The notes under the pieces were generated by a model. It made no database searches and was not told where the DNA came from. It saw only the letters and a list, made by a program, of their open reading frames with translations. 56,313 nucleotides of DNA. Origin: Oscillospiraceae bacterium. GTDB lineage: Bacteria > Bacillota > Clostridia > Oscillospirales > Oscillospiraceae. Shown here one piece after another: positions 26,544 through 33,876 of this stretch. The first letter of the stretch is position 1, and the number at the start of each line of letters is the position of its first letter. The position numbers were made by a program, and so were the translations under genes. The stretch spans positions 1-56,313 of the forward strand of contig JAFWTG010000072.1 in the NCBI GenBank assembly GCA_017519005.1, in the 5' to 3' direction.

Positions 26544-26581
26544 GAAGCCGGAGGAAGGGGCTCGTCCCCTCCTCCGGCTTC
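26544..26581 (-). terminator. Terminator after the large membrane protein
   Basis: A 16-bp stem with one bulged A (GAAGCCGGAGGA..GGGG and complement), 5-nt loop, then CTCTCTTTTCT on the minus strand. Confidence 0.85.
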
Positions 26582-26597
26582 CCGGCGAGCGGTCTGC

Positions 26598-28706
26598 TCA
26601 GCCCCAGCTGAGCAGGTCCTTCAGCCGGTAATAGCTCTCCGGAGCCCGGCTTTGGATGCTGCCGGAGCTGATGGAGATCAGCAGGCAGCTCAGCAGCGTC
26701 AGCAGCGCCGCGGCCAGGAGAAAGGCCAGCAGTCGCTTCCGGCCCCGGGGGCCGCAGTTCTCCAGCAGGCTCAGATACACAAAGGCGGCGGGCAGATACA
26801 GCAGCGCCAGGAAGTCAGCGGTATAGCGCCAGAGTATCCCGGCCATTTCCGTATCCGCGGCGAGGACGATCAGGCTCAAGCCCAGGGGCAGCAGGGTCAG
26901 CAGCCAGGCCCGCTTCCCCCGCAGGGCAGCCCTGGCCCGCCCCAGGCCTGACAGGGACCAGAGGAAGGGGCAGATCAGCAGCACGCCGCCGAACATGGGC
27001 TCCGCGACGGTCTTTCCCATATAGACCGGATTTGTGGCGGAGGGGAAAAAATAGGGGTATTGCAGCCGCAGATCCGGCGTCCGGAGCAGGTAGGCCCAGA
27101 TCCCGTCGGGCAGCCGCGCCCAGTTCCAGCCCCGGTGGGGCATGTCGTTGGTGGTGAGATTGTAGTTGGCGCCGAAATCAAAGGGAGAGGCGAAGCGGAC
27201 GGCGTTATAGTACATCAGCGGAAGCGCCACGGCAAGATAGGGCATGGTAAAGAGCAGCGCTCTGCCCAAAAGGGCCGCTCCCCGCTTCCGACGGATCAGA
27301 GGCAGGAAAATGGGCAGGGCCAGGGCGGAGAAAACCAAAAACTGGGGACGGCAGCCCGCCACCAGAGCGGCGCAGAGGCTGCCGGACAGGATCCGAAGGC
27401 CGATCCCGCCGGGACGCTTCCCCCGGGACGGCTCTCTGAAGCAGCATGCTTCGGCCTCCGCCGCGGGCAGGGGCGCGCCCTGCTCCAGGGCCCAGCGCCG
27501 GGCCGCGGAAAGCCACAGGGCCAGGGCGCAGAGGGCAAGGCCCAGGGCAAAATACGCCGGGACGAGGTAGAAGCTGGGCTCCAGGGCAAAGTACAGGACG
27601 CCGGTGGCATTGCCCAGCAGCAGGCAGAACAGCAGATAGACCGGAAAGGGCGTTTTGGGGAAATACCGCCGCACAACGGCACGCATACACAGGAAGGCGG
27701 AGAGAACCACGAAGAAGGCCGCCGCCGCTGCCAGGCACCAGGTGGGCAGATCCCCGCCTGTCAGCAAATGGTAAGGCAGGTAGGCCAGCAGCACCGGCAC
27801 CACGCCGAAGTAGACGTAGAGATGTCCGTTATAATAGGCCGTGTCCCAGGGGGCGCTGAGCTGCTTCTCCTGAAACAGGGCGCGGCGGGCTGCGTAATCG
27901 TAGGGATTTTCCATCTGTCCCAGCAGCTCCAGCGCCGGGGCGTCCGTCTCGTCGTCTATCCAGGTTTTCCCCTCCGCCAGGGCCCGGGCCAGCCTGGCGT
28001 ACTGCTGATGGTGACGCCACCTGGGCTCCTCCGGAATCTTCACCATGGAGCCGCTGCTCTTGGCCAGGGTAAAGAGCGTTCCCAGCTCCAGAAGCAACAG
28101 CAGCAGCACGCAGACGGCCTTCCCCCAGGGGCGCCGGTTCCAGACCCGGTTGTCATACAGGCCGGAGGAGGGCCGCAGCCCATACAGAAGCAGCAGCAGG
28201 ACCCAAATCCCACAGATCCGGGGGACGGAAACCCGGAAGGGTATGCTGCCGTCGATCTCTGCGCAAAACAGCTTCACGCTGCTCCCCGCCTCGGGGGCCT
28301 CCGCCTGGATCCGCAGTCCGTAGATCTTTCCGTAGGAATTGATCCGGAAATAGGAGCCCTTATCGTGCTCCCCGGTGTAGGAAAGGCTGCCCGCCTTATA
28401 GTACTCCTTGTGTCCCTCGTCGGAAAGATAGACGGTGAGCTCCGTGGGCACGGTCTGCCCCTGGGCGCTGCGGACCTCCGCCAGCAGGTGGAGCCAGCGG
28501 AATTCCCGGTCCAGCTCATAGAAGCCGACGTAGGCGGGCTTCCCCTCCGCCATATTGTCGCTGACCGTGGGCTCCGGCAGGGCCGTCCATTCCTTGCCCA
28601 GGGTGAGCAGGGCCTTGCCGTTGAAAAGCAGCAGCTCGCAGAGCAGGGCCAGGACCAGAGCGGCCGCGATCAGCAGCCATTTTGTGCGGGCGATTCCCTT
28701 GAACAT
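26598..28706 (-). CDS. Large polytopic membrane protein, possible glycosyltransferase
   Basis: A 702-residue protein with one N-terminal membrane helix (WLLIAAALVLALLCELLLF), a ~130-residue outer domain with beta-rich sequence (VGFYELDREFRWLHLLAEVR), then many membrane segments. The conserved-looking stretch APWDTAYYNGHLYVYFGVVP before YLPYHLL recalls clostridial membrane glycosyltransferases of the GT39/GT87-like superfamily, but I see no proven DE/ED catalytic loop. ATG 28706 has AAAGGAG upstream. Single gene with a terminator. Confidence 0.7.
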   Translation of the reverse strand: MFKGIARTKWLLIAAALVLALLCELLLFNGKALLTLGKEWTALPEPTVSDNMAEGKPAYVGFYELDREFRWLHLLAEVRSAQGQTVPTELTVYLSDEGHKEYYKAGSLSYTGEHDKGSYFRINSYGKIYGLRIQAEAPEAGSSVKLFCAEIDGSIPFRVSVPRICGIWVLLLLLYGLRPSSGLYDNRVWNRRPWGKAVCVLLLLLLELGTLFTLAKSSGSMVKIPEEPRWRHHQQYARLARALAEGKTWIDDETDAPALELLGQMENPYDYAARRALFQEKQLSAPWDTAYYNGHLYVYFGVVPVLLAYLPYHLLTGGDLPTWCLAAAAAFFVVLSAFLCMRAVVRRYFPKTPFPVYLLFCLLLGNATGVLYFALEPSFYLVPAYFALGLALCALALWLSAARRWALEQGAPLPAAEAEACCFREPSRGKRPGGIGLRILSGSLCAALVAGCRPQFLVFSALALPIFLPLIRRKRGAALLGRALLFTMPYLAVALPLMYYNAVRFASPFDFGANYNLTTNDMPHRGWNWARLPDGIWAYLLRTPDLRLQYPYFFPSATNPVYMGKTVAEPMFGGVLLICPFLWSLSGLGRARAALRGKRAWLLTLLPLGLSLIVLAADTEMAGILWRYTADFLALLYLPAAFVYLSLLENCGPRGRKRLLAFLLAAALLTLLSCLLISISSGSIQSRAPESYYRLKDLLSWG

Positions 28707-28793
28707 CGGACCGTCTCCTTTCCGTCTGAGCTTCGGTTTATCCGATTTCCACTTTATCATGACGGCTTGTCTTTGTCAATCGGAAATTCATCC

Positions 28794-28822
28794 TTGACAA
28801 ACTGCGGAAAATGTGATATCTT
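28794..28822 (+). promoter_or_regulatory. Promoter of the tRNA-Ser pair
   Basis: TTGACA, 17-nt spacer, TATCTT; about 14 bp from the first tRNA 5' end. Confidence 0.75.
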
Positions 28823-28836
28823 AATTGAGCAAATTC

Positions 28837-28925
28837 GGAGAGATGTCCGAGCGGTTTAAGGAGCCGGTCTTGAAAACCGGTGACCCGGCAACGGGCCGTG
28901 GGTTCGAATCCCACTCTCTCCGCCA
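28837..28925 (+). tRNA. tRNA-Ser (TGA)
   Basis: 89 nt with encoded CCA and a long variable arm typical of class II tRNAs. Anticodon loop CTTGAAA reads TGA. Discriminator G as expected for serine. Confidence 0.95.
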
Positions 28926-28959
28926 AATGAGCTTTCCGATTCATATCGTAATCATATTC

Positions 28960-29051
28960 GGAGTGGTACCCAAGAGGCCGAAGGGGCTCCCCTGCTAAGG
29001 GAGTAGGCGTCTAAAAAGCGCGCGAGAGTTCGAATCTCTCCCACTCCGCCA
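28960..29051 (+). tRNA. tRNA-Ser (GCT)
   Basis: 92 nt with encoded CCA and a long variable arm. Anticodon loop CTGCTAA reads GCT (AGC/AGT codons). Discriminator G. It follows tRNA-Ser(TGA) by 34 nt in the same transcript. Confidence 0.95.
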
Positions 29052-29053
29052 GC

Positions 29054-29091
29054 AAAAAACGTCTTTTGTCTACCGACAAAAGGCGTTTTTT
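29054..29091 (+). terminator. Terminator of the tRNA-Ser operon
   Basis: A 17-bp stem (AAAAAACGTCTTTTGTC paired with its near-complement, one T-G) around TACC, ending in T6. Confidence 0.9.
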
Positions 29092-29100
29092 GAACGATAT

Positions 29101-29273
29101 GTTCCGCTCTCGCGGAACGTGATGTTTGCTTCGCAAGTGATGTGCACTTCGTGCGTGATGTGCGCCTTCGGCGCGTAAAAGCGGAACACATCACATCACT
29201 TTGCGGCACAGCCGCAATACATCACTGTTTGCAAAGAAAACTGCATCACTTGCGCTGTCGGCGCAAACATCAC
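29101..29273. repeat. Array of mini-hairpins separated by TGATGT / ACATCA
   Basis: After a GTTCCGC-TCTC-GCGGAAC hairpin come three direct units, each TGATGT plus a hairpin with a TTC triloop: TTGC-TTC-GCAA (29126-29136), GCAC-TTC-GTGC (29144-29154), GCGCC-TTC-GGCGC (29162-29174). The second half is in the opposite sense, with CATCAC spacers and hairpins TTGCGGC-ACA-GCCGCAA (29201-29217) and TTGCGC-TGTCG-GCGCAA (29250-29266), and a less paired unit between. Stems differ but stay complementary while the spacer is constant. No known repeat family is asserted. Confidence 0.85.
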
Positions 29274-29354
29274 TTTACAATTCTGATCTCATTCTGCAGA
29301 ACCGCCAAACAGAACCTTAAATCAAATTGACAAACCGGCGTTTGGAGGAGAACT

Positions 29355-30116
29355 ATGCTTCAGGCGATTCACAAGATGATGCATGAAATCGATTCAAGGG
29401 CAGACGGGCATGTTTACGGCGCGTGGCTATACGGAAGTGTGGTATTGAATGACTTTCAGCAGGGATGGAGCGATATTGATTTTGTTACGCTGATTGACGG
29501 ACCGATTTCCGAGAATCAGGCAGAAAAACTGCTGATGCTCAGGCAGAACATGCTTAAAGCAGAGCCGGATAACCCGTATTACCGCTCTTTCGAGGGCGTT
29601 ATTGCCAATCTGTACGAATACTGCAGCCGATCCTTTCAAAGATTGGTCTATTGGGGAACGAGCGGGCAAAGGGTAACTGACCGATATAAACCGGACGTTT
29701 TCTCTTTGTTTGAACTTGCTAAGTACAGCAAGCCGATTTATGGAGACAAAGCGTGGATTCTTCCCGCGCCGGGCAGAGAAGAATTGATAAGCGCGGTGCG
29801 AGGGCATTATGACGCGATCCGAAAGTATGCCGTTCAAACAAACGAAAGCCTTTATTCGTGCGGATGGCTTCTGGATATCGCCCGGTGTATTTACACCCTG
29901 AGATTTGATGATGTTATTTCCAAAACACAAGCAGGATTTTGGGCGCTGGAGGAGCATCTTTTTTCGGATGATGCACCGCTGCGAAAAACGCTCGAAATCC
30001 GGAAAAACCCATCTTCCTTCAAAGACAGGGCGGATATCATACTTTGGCTGAAAGAATTGGGGCCGGTTGTACAGCTTTATGCAGATGTGCTGGAGCATGA
30101 GCTTCAGAATGCATAG
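29355..30116 (+). CDS. AadA-like nucleotidyltransferase
   Basis: A 253-residue protein of the polymerase-beta nucleotidyltransferase superfamily. Signature GS at 27-28 followed by Asp40 and Asp42 (LYGSVVLNDFQQGWSDIDFV). The C-terminal helical half (SLYSCGWLLDIARCIYTLRF) matches the overall layout of aminoglycoside adenylyltransferases (AadA/DUF4111-like). Whether it modifies an antibiotic or a cell component cannot be told. Sequence is visibly less GC-rich than its neighbours, with more A/T-ending codons, suggesting transfer. GGAGG precedes the ATG; a terminator follows. Confidence 0.8.
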   Translation: MLQAIHKMMHEIDSRADGHVYGAWLYGSVVLNDFQQGWSDIDFVTLIDGPISENQAEKLLMLRQNMLKAEPDNPYYRSFEGVIANLYEYCSRSFQRLVYWGTSGQRVTDRYKPDVFSLFELAKYSKPIYGDKAWILPAPGREELISAVRGHYDAIRKYAVQTNESLYSCGWLLDIARCIYTLRFDDVISKTQAGFWALEEHLFSDDAPLRKTLEIRKNPSSFKDRADIILWLKELGPVVQLYADVLEHELQNA

Positions 30117-30206
30117 ATACCTGGATGCCGGGTTTCACCGGTACACTATTTTGTCTTTCTTTCTATGCTACCTCGAAAAATGTACGTTTGTACGCTCTTA
30201 TACATG

Positions 30207-30235
30207 AAAAACCTCGTCTTTTGACGAGGTTTTTT
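30207..30235 (+). terminator. Terminator after the nucleotidyltransferase
   Basis: A 12-bp stem (AAAAACCTCGTC / GACGAGGTTTTT) with a TTTT loop and T tail. The rest of 30117-30333 is AT-rich and shows no gene. Confidence 0.9.
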
Positions 30236-30333
30236 CATTTATGAATGGATTGCGAAACAGTCGGGAGGGCAGCAGCTACGTCCGGATTCGTTGAGATTGT
30301 TCTTTATTTTAATGAATTTTGCCCAAATTCGGA

Positions 30334-30362
30334 TTGACATTTCCATATAGATTTGTTAGAAT
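30334..30362 (+). promoter_or_regulatory. Promoter of the oxidoreductase operon
   Basis: TTGACA, 17-nt spacer, TAGAAT, about 60 bp before the first gene. Confidence 0.75.
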
Positions 30363-30422
30363 AGAGCTATAGGTTGGACAGCTTTGATAAGTTGTCTGAC
30401 ATCTTACAAGGAGGACGCTTCT

Positions 30423-31139
30423 GTGAAAGAGTATTGGGTGCTGACGGGCAGCTTCGGCAGCGGCAAAAGCGAGTTGGTTTTGAACCTCGCGCTGGAAAAA
30501 GCGAAGAAGGGCCCCTGCACCGTGGTGGATCTGGACGTCATCAATCCCTACTTCCGGGTCAGCGAGCGCGGCGACGTGCTCTCCCCTGCCGGTGTGGAGC
30601 TGATTATGCCCCCCTTCGCCCTGGAGAAGATCGAGATCATGTCCCTCTCCGCCCGGGTTTATTCCGCCTTCGCCCCCGGCGAGGGCACGGTGATCTTTGA
30701 CATCGGCGGCGACGACGTGGGCTCCATCGCCCTGGGGCAGTACAAGCCCCGCTTCGCGCAGATTCCCCCGGACAAGGTCAAGGTTCTTTTTGTGGTGAAT
30801 CCCCTGCGGCCCACCGCCGCGGATTTGGAGAGCGCCCTGGACACTCTGTACAAGATCCAGTACGTCTCCCGCATGGACATCACCGGCATCGTCAACAACG
30901 CCAATCTGGCGGGAGAAACGGAGCTGAGCCATCTGCTGCAGGGCTACGAGCTGGTCAAGGCCCTCTCCCGCGAGACCGGGATCCCCGTCTGGGGCACCTG
31001 CGGCACGCCGGAGGTTTTGCGTTCCTTTGAGGAATATGCAAAGGCCCACGACCTGGATCCGGCTTATATCGGCAAGTATCAACCCATCGAAATCATGATG
31101 CACAGAAGCTGGGACAAATTCCTGAAGGAAGGGCTGTAA
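30423..31139 (+). CDS. P-loop ATPase, ParA/MinD-like, in front of the 2-oxoacid oxidoreductase genes
   Basis: A 238-residue NTP-binding protein. GTG 30423 is chosen because AAGGAGG precedes it; it then begins KEYWVLTGSFGSGKSEL with the Walker A at residues 9-16. A Walker-B-like VIFDIGGDDVGS and a switch-like VVDLDVINPYFR fit the MinD/ParA SIMIBI fold. Its position at the head of the oxidoreductase genes suggests a role in enzyme assembly or cofactor insertion, which is inference. I do not recognise a characterised homolog. Confidence 0.75.
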   Translation: MKEYWVLTGSFGSGKSELVLNLALEKAKKGPCTVVDLDVINPYFRVSERGDVLSPAGVELIMPPFALEKIEIMSLSARVYSAFAPGEGTVIFDIGGDDVGSIALGQYKPRFAQIPPDKVKVLFVVNPLRPTAADLESALDTLYKIQYVSRMDITGIVNNANLAGETELSHLLQGYELVKALSRETGIPVWGTCGTPEVLRSFEEYAKAHDLDPAYIGKYQPIEIMMHRSWDKFLKEGL

Positions 31140-31161
31140 CAAGCTCCCATGCAAATGATCG

Positions 31162-31186
31162 GCGGACAAGCAAGGCTTGTCCCTAC
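31162..31186 (-). repeat. 25-nt palindromic repeat, copy 1
   Basis: On the minus strand it begins GTAGGG and forms GGACAAGC-CTT-GCTTGTCC, ending CGC. It belongs to the family at 43621, 44113 and 47626 but with a diverged stem. It lies between the ATPase gene and the ferredoxin-subunit gene; the surrounding 31140-31292 holds no gene. Confidence 0.7.
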
Positions 31187-31292
31187 ACCCTTATCCCACC
31201 CTGATCTCGGATCCTTGATCCCTGATCCCTGTCAAGTCGTTTTATTGGTCTCGTCAACCAATTCAAACAATAAACGAAAGCGAGGAAATGCC

Positions 31293-31499
31293 ATGACTAA
31301 AGTCATCATCCAAGAGGACGTCTGCAAGAGCTGCGGCCTTTGCGTGCGTCTGTGTCCCAAGGGCGTGCTGGCACCCCAGACGAGCCATCTGAACGTAAAG
31401 GGTTACTACCCGGTTGAGGTGGCCCATCCGGAGGAATGCATCGGCTGCCTGTCCTGCGCAATGACCTGCCCGGACGTTGCCATCATCATCGAGAAATAA
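31293..31499 (+). CDS. 2-oxoacid:ferredoxin oxidoreductase, delta (4Fe-4S) subunit
   Basis: A 68-residue ferredoxin-like subunit with two CxxCxxCxxxC clusters (CKSCGLCVRLCPKG and CIGCLSCAMTCPD), each for a 4Fe-4S centre. It passes electrons from the TPP subunit to external ferredoxin. ATG 31293 follows CGAGGAAA; the longer upstream frame lacks a ribosome site. First of four oxidoreductase subunits in the order delta, alpha, beta, gamma. Confidence 0.93.
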   Translation: MTKVIIQEDVCKSCGLCVRLCPKGVLAPQTSHLNVKGYYPVEVAHPEECIGCLSCAMTCPDVAIIIEK

Positions 31500-31512
31500 G
31501 GAGGAACCGTGT

Positions 31513-32583
31513 ATGGCTAAGAAACTGATGAAGGGTTGCGAGGCCATTGCCGAAGCCGCAATCCAGGCGGGCTGCCGCTTTTTCTTCGGCTATCCCATCA
31601 CCCCGCAGAACGATATTCCCGAGTACATGTCCCGCCGGATGCCCCAGGTAGGCGGCTGCTTCCTGCAGGCCGAATCTGAGCTGGCGGCCATCAACATGGT
31701 CTACGGCGCGGGCGGCGCCGGCGCCAGAGCCATGACCTCCTCTTCCTCCCCCGGAATCTCCCTGAAGCAGGAAGGCATTTCCACCTGCGCTGCCGCGGAG
31801 GTCCCCTGCGTTATCGTCAACATGATGCGCGGCGGCCCCGGCCTCGGCAATATCCAGGCCTCCCAGGGCGACTACTTCCAGGCCACCAAGGGCGGCGGCC
31901 ACGGCGATTACCACTGCGTGGTCTACGCCCCCTCTTCCATCCAGGAGACCTGTGATCTGATGCCCAAGGCCTTTGACACCGCCGACAAGTACCGCACCCC
32001 CGTCATCATCCTGGCGGACGGCCTCATCGGCCAGATGATGGAGCCTGTGGAGCTGAAGATGAACGACAATCCCACCATGCCCGATAAGCCCTGGGCCTGC
32101 CAGGGCTGGGATCCCAAGGGGGACCGTCCCCGGGCCGTCATCAACTCCCTGTACATCGAGACCGAGGTGCTGGACGACCTGATGACCCGGCTCAACGCCC
32201 GCTATGACGAGATTCGCAAGAACGAGGTCATGGTGGAAACCTACAAGGCCGAGGGCGCCGAGTTCATGCTCTGTGCCTACGGCACCGTGGCCCGCGTCTG
32301 CAAGGCTGCCGTCCGCATTCTGGCGGAAAAAGGCGTCAAGTGCGGCCTGGTGCGGCCCATCACCCTGTGGCCCTTCCCCAGCAAGGAGGTCCACGACGTC
32401 ATTGCCCAGGACTCCGTCCAGGGGGCGCTGACGGTGGAAATCTCCAACGGCCAGATGGTGGAGGACATTCGCCTGGCCGTCAACGGCGAGAAGCCCGTGG
32501 AATTCATGGGCAAGGGCGGCAGCATCATTCCCACCGCGGAAGAGATTGCTGAGCGCGTTATGAAGATCATGAGGAGGGCATAA
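31513..32583 (+). CDS. 2-oxoacid:ferredoxin oxidoreductase, alpha subunit (VorB/KorA type)
   Basis: A 356-residue subunit with the pyrimidine-binding domain I and domain II of the pyruvate/2-oxoacid oxidoreductase family. FFGYPITPQNDIPEYMSRRM is the conserved start, QAESELAAINMVYGAGGAG follows, and RVCKAAVRILAEKGVKCGLV with PITLWPFP is domain II. Family members oxidise 2-oxoisovalerate, 2-oxoglutarate or pyruvate to acyl-CoA and CO2. Linked ilvE favours branched-chain 2-oxoacids, but specificity is not readable from sequence. GAGGAACC precedes ATG 31513. Confidence 0.93.
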   Translation: MAKKLMKGCEAIAEAAIQAGCRFFFGYPITPQNDIPEYMSRRMPQVGGCFLQAESELAAINMVYGAGGAGARAMTSSSSPGISLKQEGISTCAAAEVPCVIVNMMRGGPGLGNIQASQGDYFQATKGGGHGDYHCVVYAPSSIQETCDLMPKAFDTADKYRTPVIILADGLIGQMMEPVELKMNDNPTMPDKPWACQGWDPKGDRPRAVINSLYIETEVLDDLMTRLNARYDEIRKNEVMVETYKAEGAEFMLCAYGTVARVCKAAVRILAEKGVKCGLVRPITLWPFPSKEVHDVIAQDSVQGALTVEISNGQMVEDIRLAVNGEKPVEFMGKGGSIIPTAEEIAERVMKIMRRA

Positions 32584-32585
32584 GA

Positions 32586-33320
32586 ATGGCAGTTGTGTTT
32601 CAGAAAACTCCCGTCCTGACGGACGTTCCCTTCCACTACTGCCCCGGCTGCGGTCACGGCATCGTGCACCGCCTGGTGGCCGAGGTCATTGAGGAGCTGG
32701 GCATTCAGGAAAAGAGCGCCGGTGTGGCCCCTGTCGGCTGCGCGGTGTTCATGTACAACTATATGAACGTGGATATGTACGAGGCTGCCCACGGCCGCGC
32801 CCCCGCTGTTGCCACCGGCTTCAAGCGGGTCCACCCCGATAAGTACATCTTCACCTATCAGGGCGACGGCGACCTGGCCTCCATCGGCACCGCGGAGATC
32901 GTCCACGCCGCCCACCGGGGCGAGAAGATCACCACCATCTTCATCAACAACGCCATCTACGGCATGACCGGCGGCCAGATGGCCCCCACCACCCTGGTGG
33001 GCCAGGTCACCACCACCTCCCCCTACGGACGCCAGAAGGAGCACTGCGGCGAGCCCATCCGCATCGCGGAGATGCTCTCCACCATCAACGGCTCTGCCTA
33101 CATCGCCCGCTGCGCGCTGAACAACGCGGCCAACATCCGCAAGACCAAGGCCGCCATCAAGAAGGCCTTCCAGTGCCAGATCGAGGGCAAGGGCTTCTCC
33201 CTGGTGGAGGTCCTGTCTCCCTGCCCCACCAACTGGGGCAAGTCTCCTGCCGAGGCCATGGACTGGCTGCAGGACAACATGATCCCCTACTATCCTCTGG
33301 GCACTTTTAAGGAGGTATAA
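32586..33320 (+). CDS. 2-oxoacid:ferredoxin oxidoreductase, beta (TPP) subunit
   Basis: A 244-residue thiamine-diphosphate-binding subunit. HYCPGCGHGIVHRL at the N-terminus and the TPP/Mg site GDGDLASIGTAEIVHAAHRG with IFINNAIYGMTGGQMAPTT are intact. Together with the alpha subunit it forms the active site. It starts 2 bp after the alpha stop. Confidence 0.95.
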   Translation: MAVVFQKTPVLTDVPFHYCPGCGHGIVHRLVAEVIEELGIQEKSAGVAPVGCAVFMYNYMNVDMYEAAHGRAPAVATGFKRVHPDKYIFTYQGDGDLASIGTAEIVHAAHRGEKITTIFINNAIYGMTGGQMAPTTLVGQVTTTSPYGRQKEHCGEPIRIAEMLSTINGSAYIARCALNNAANIRKTKAAIKKAFQCQIEGKGFSLVEVLSPCPTNWGKSPAEAMDWLQDNMIPYYPLGTFKEV

Positions 33321-33323
33321 GTT

Positions 33324-33860
33324 ATGGTTGAAAGAAATATTTTCGCGGGCTTTGGCGGCCAGGGCGTTCTGCTTATGGGTCAGCTGTTGGCGGCTGCCGG
33401 CATGAAGGAGGGCAAGAACACCTCCTGGATCCCCTCCTACGGTCCCGAAATGCGCGGCGGCACGGCGAACTGCTCCGTCATGCTCTCCGAGGAGGAAATC
33501 GACTCTCCCCTGGTCACCCGGCCCACCTCGCTGATCGTCATGAACCGCCCCTCTCTGGAGAAGTTTGAGGACTCTGTCGTTCCCGGCGGCTCCATCTTCG
33601 TCAACAGCTCCATGATCGACATCAAGGTCAAGCGCACCGACGTGAACGCCTACTACGTCCCCTGCACCGAGATCGCCACCGAGCTGGGCAACCCCAAGGT
33701 CTCCAACATGATTATGCTGGGCGCCTACATCGGCAAGTCCAAGTGCGTGGACATCGAGACCGTTCTCGAGGCCCTGCTGGAGAAGCTGGGCGAGCGCAAG
33801 GCCAAGCTGATCCCTCTGAACCGCGAGGCTCTGAAGCGCGGCGCGAGCTGCATCGAATAA
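33324..33860 (+). CDS. 2-oxoacid:ferredoxin oxidoreductase, gamma subunit
   Basis: A 178-residue subunit with the classic glycine-rich GFGGQGVLLMGQLLA and SYGPEMRGGTANCSV. It corresponds to the gamma domain of pyruvate:ferredoxin oxidoreductases and probably contacts CoA. It starts 3 bp after the beta stop with AAGGAGG inside the beta 3' end. Confidence 0.95.
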   Translation: MVERNIFAGFGGQGVLLMGQLLAAAGMKEGKNTSWIPSYGPEMRGGTANCSVMLSEEEIDSPLVTRPTSLIVMNRPSLEKFEDSVVPGGSIFVNSSMIDIKVKRTDVNAYYVPCTEIATELGNPKVSNMIMLGAYIGKSKCVDIETVLEALLEKLGERKAKLIPLNREALKRGASCIE

Positions 33861-33876
33861 AGTAGGAGGGACGCTT

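Noticed and set aside
27060-28859. Plus-strand open frame across the large membrane protein
   Set aside because: Gln/Gly-rich antisense translation; the minus strand has membrane segments, a ribosome site and a terminator.
29101-29273. CRISPR array
   Set aside because: Repeat units are 18-20 nt with palindromic spacers, one half inverted, and no cas genes; not a CRISPR layout.
28960-30300. Integrative element with attachment-site duplication at tRNA-Ser
   Set aside because: No second copy of the tRNA 3' end was found downstream and no integrase is in the segment.
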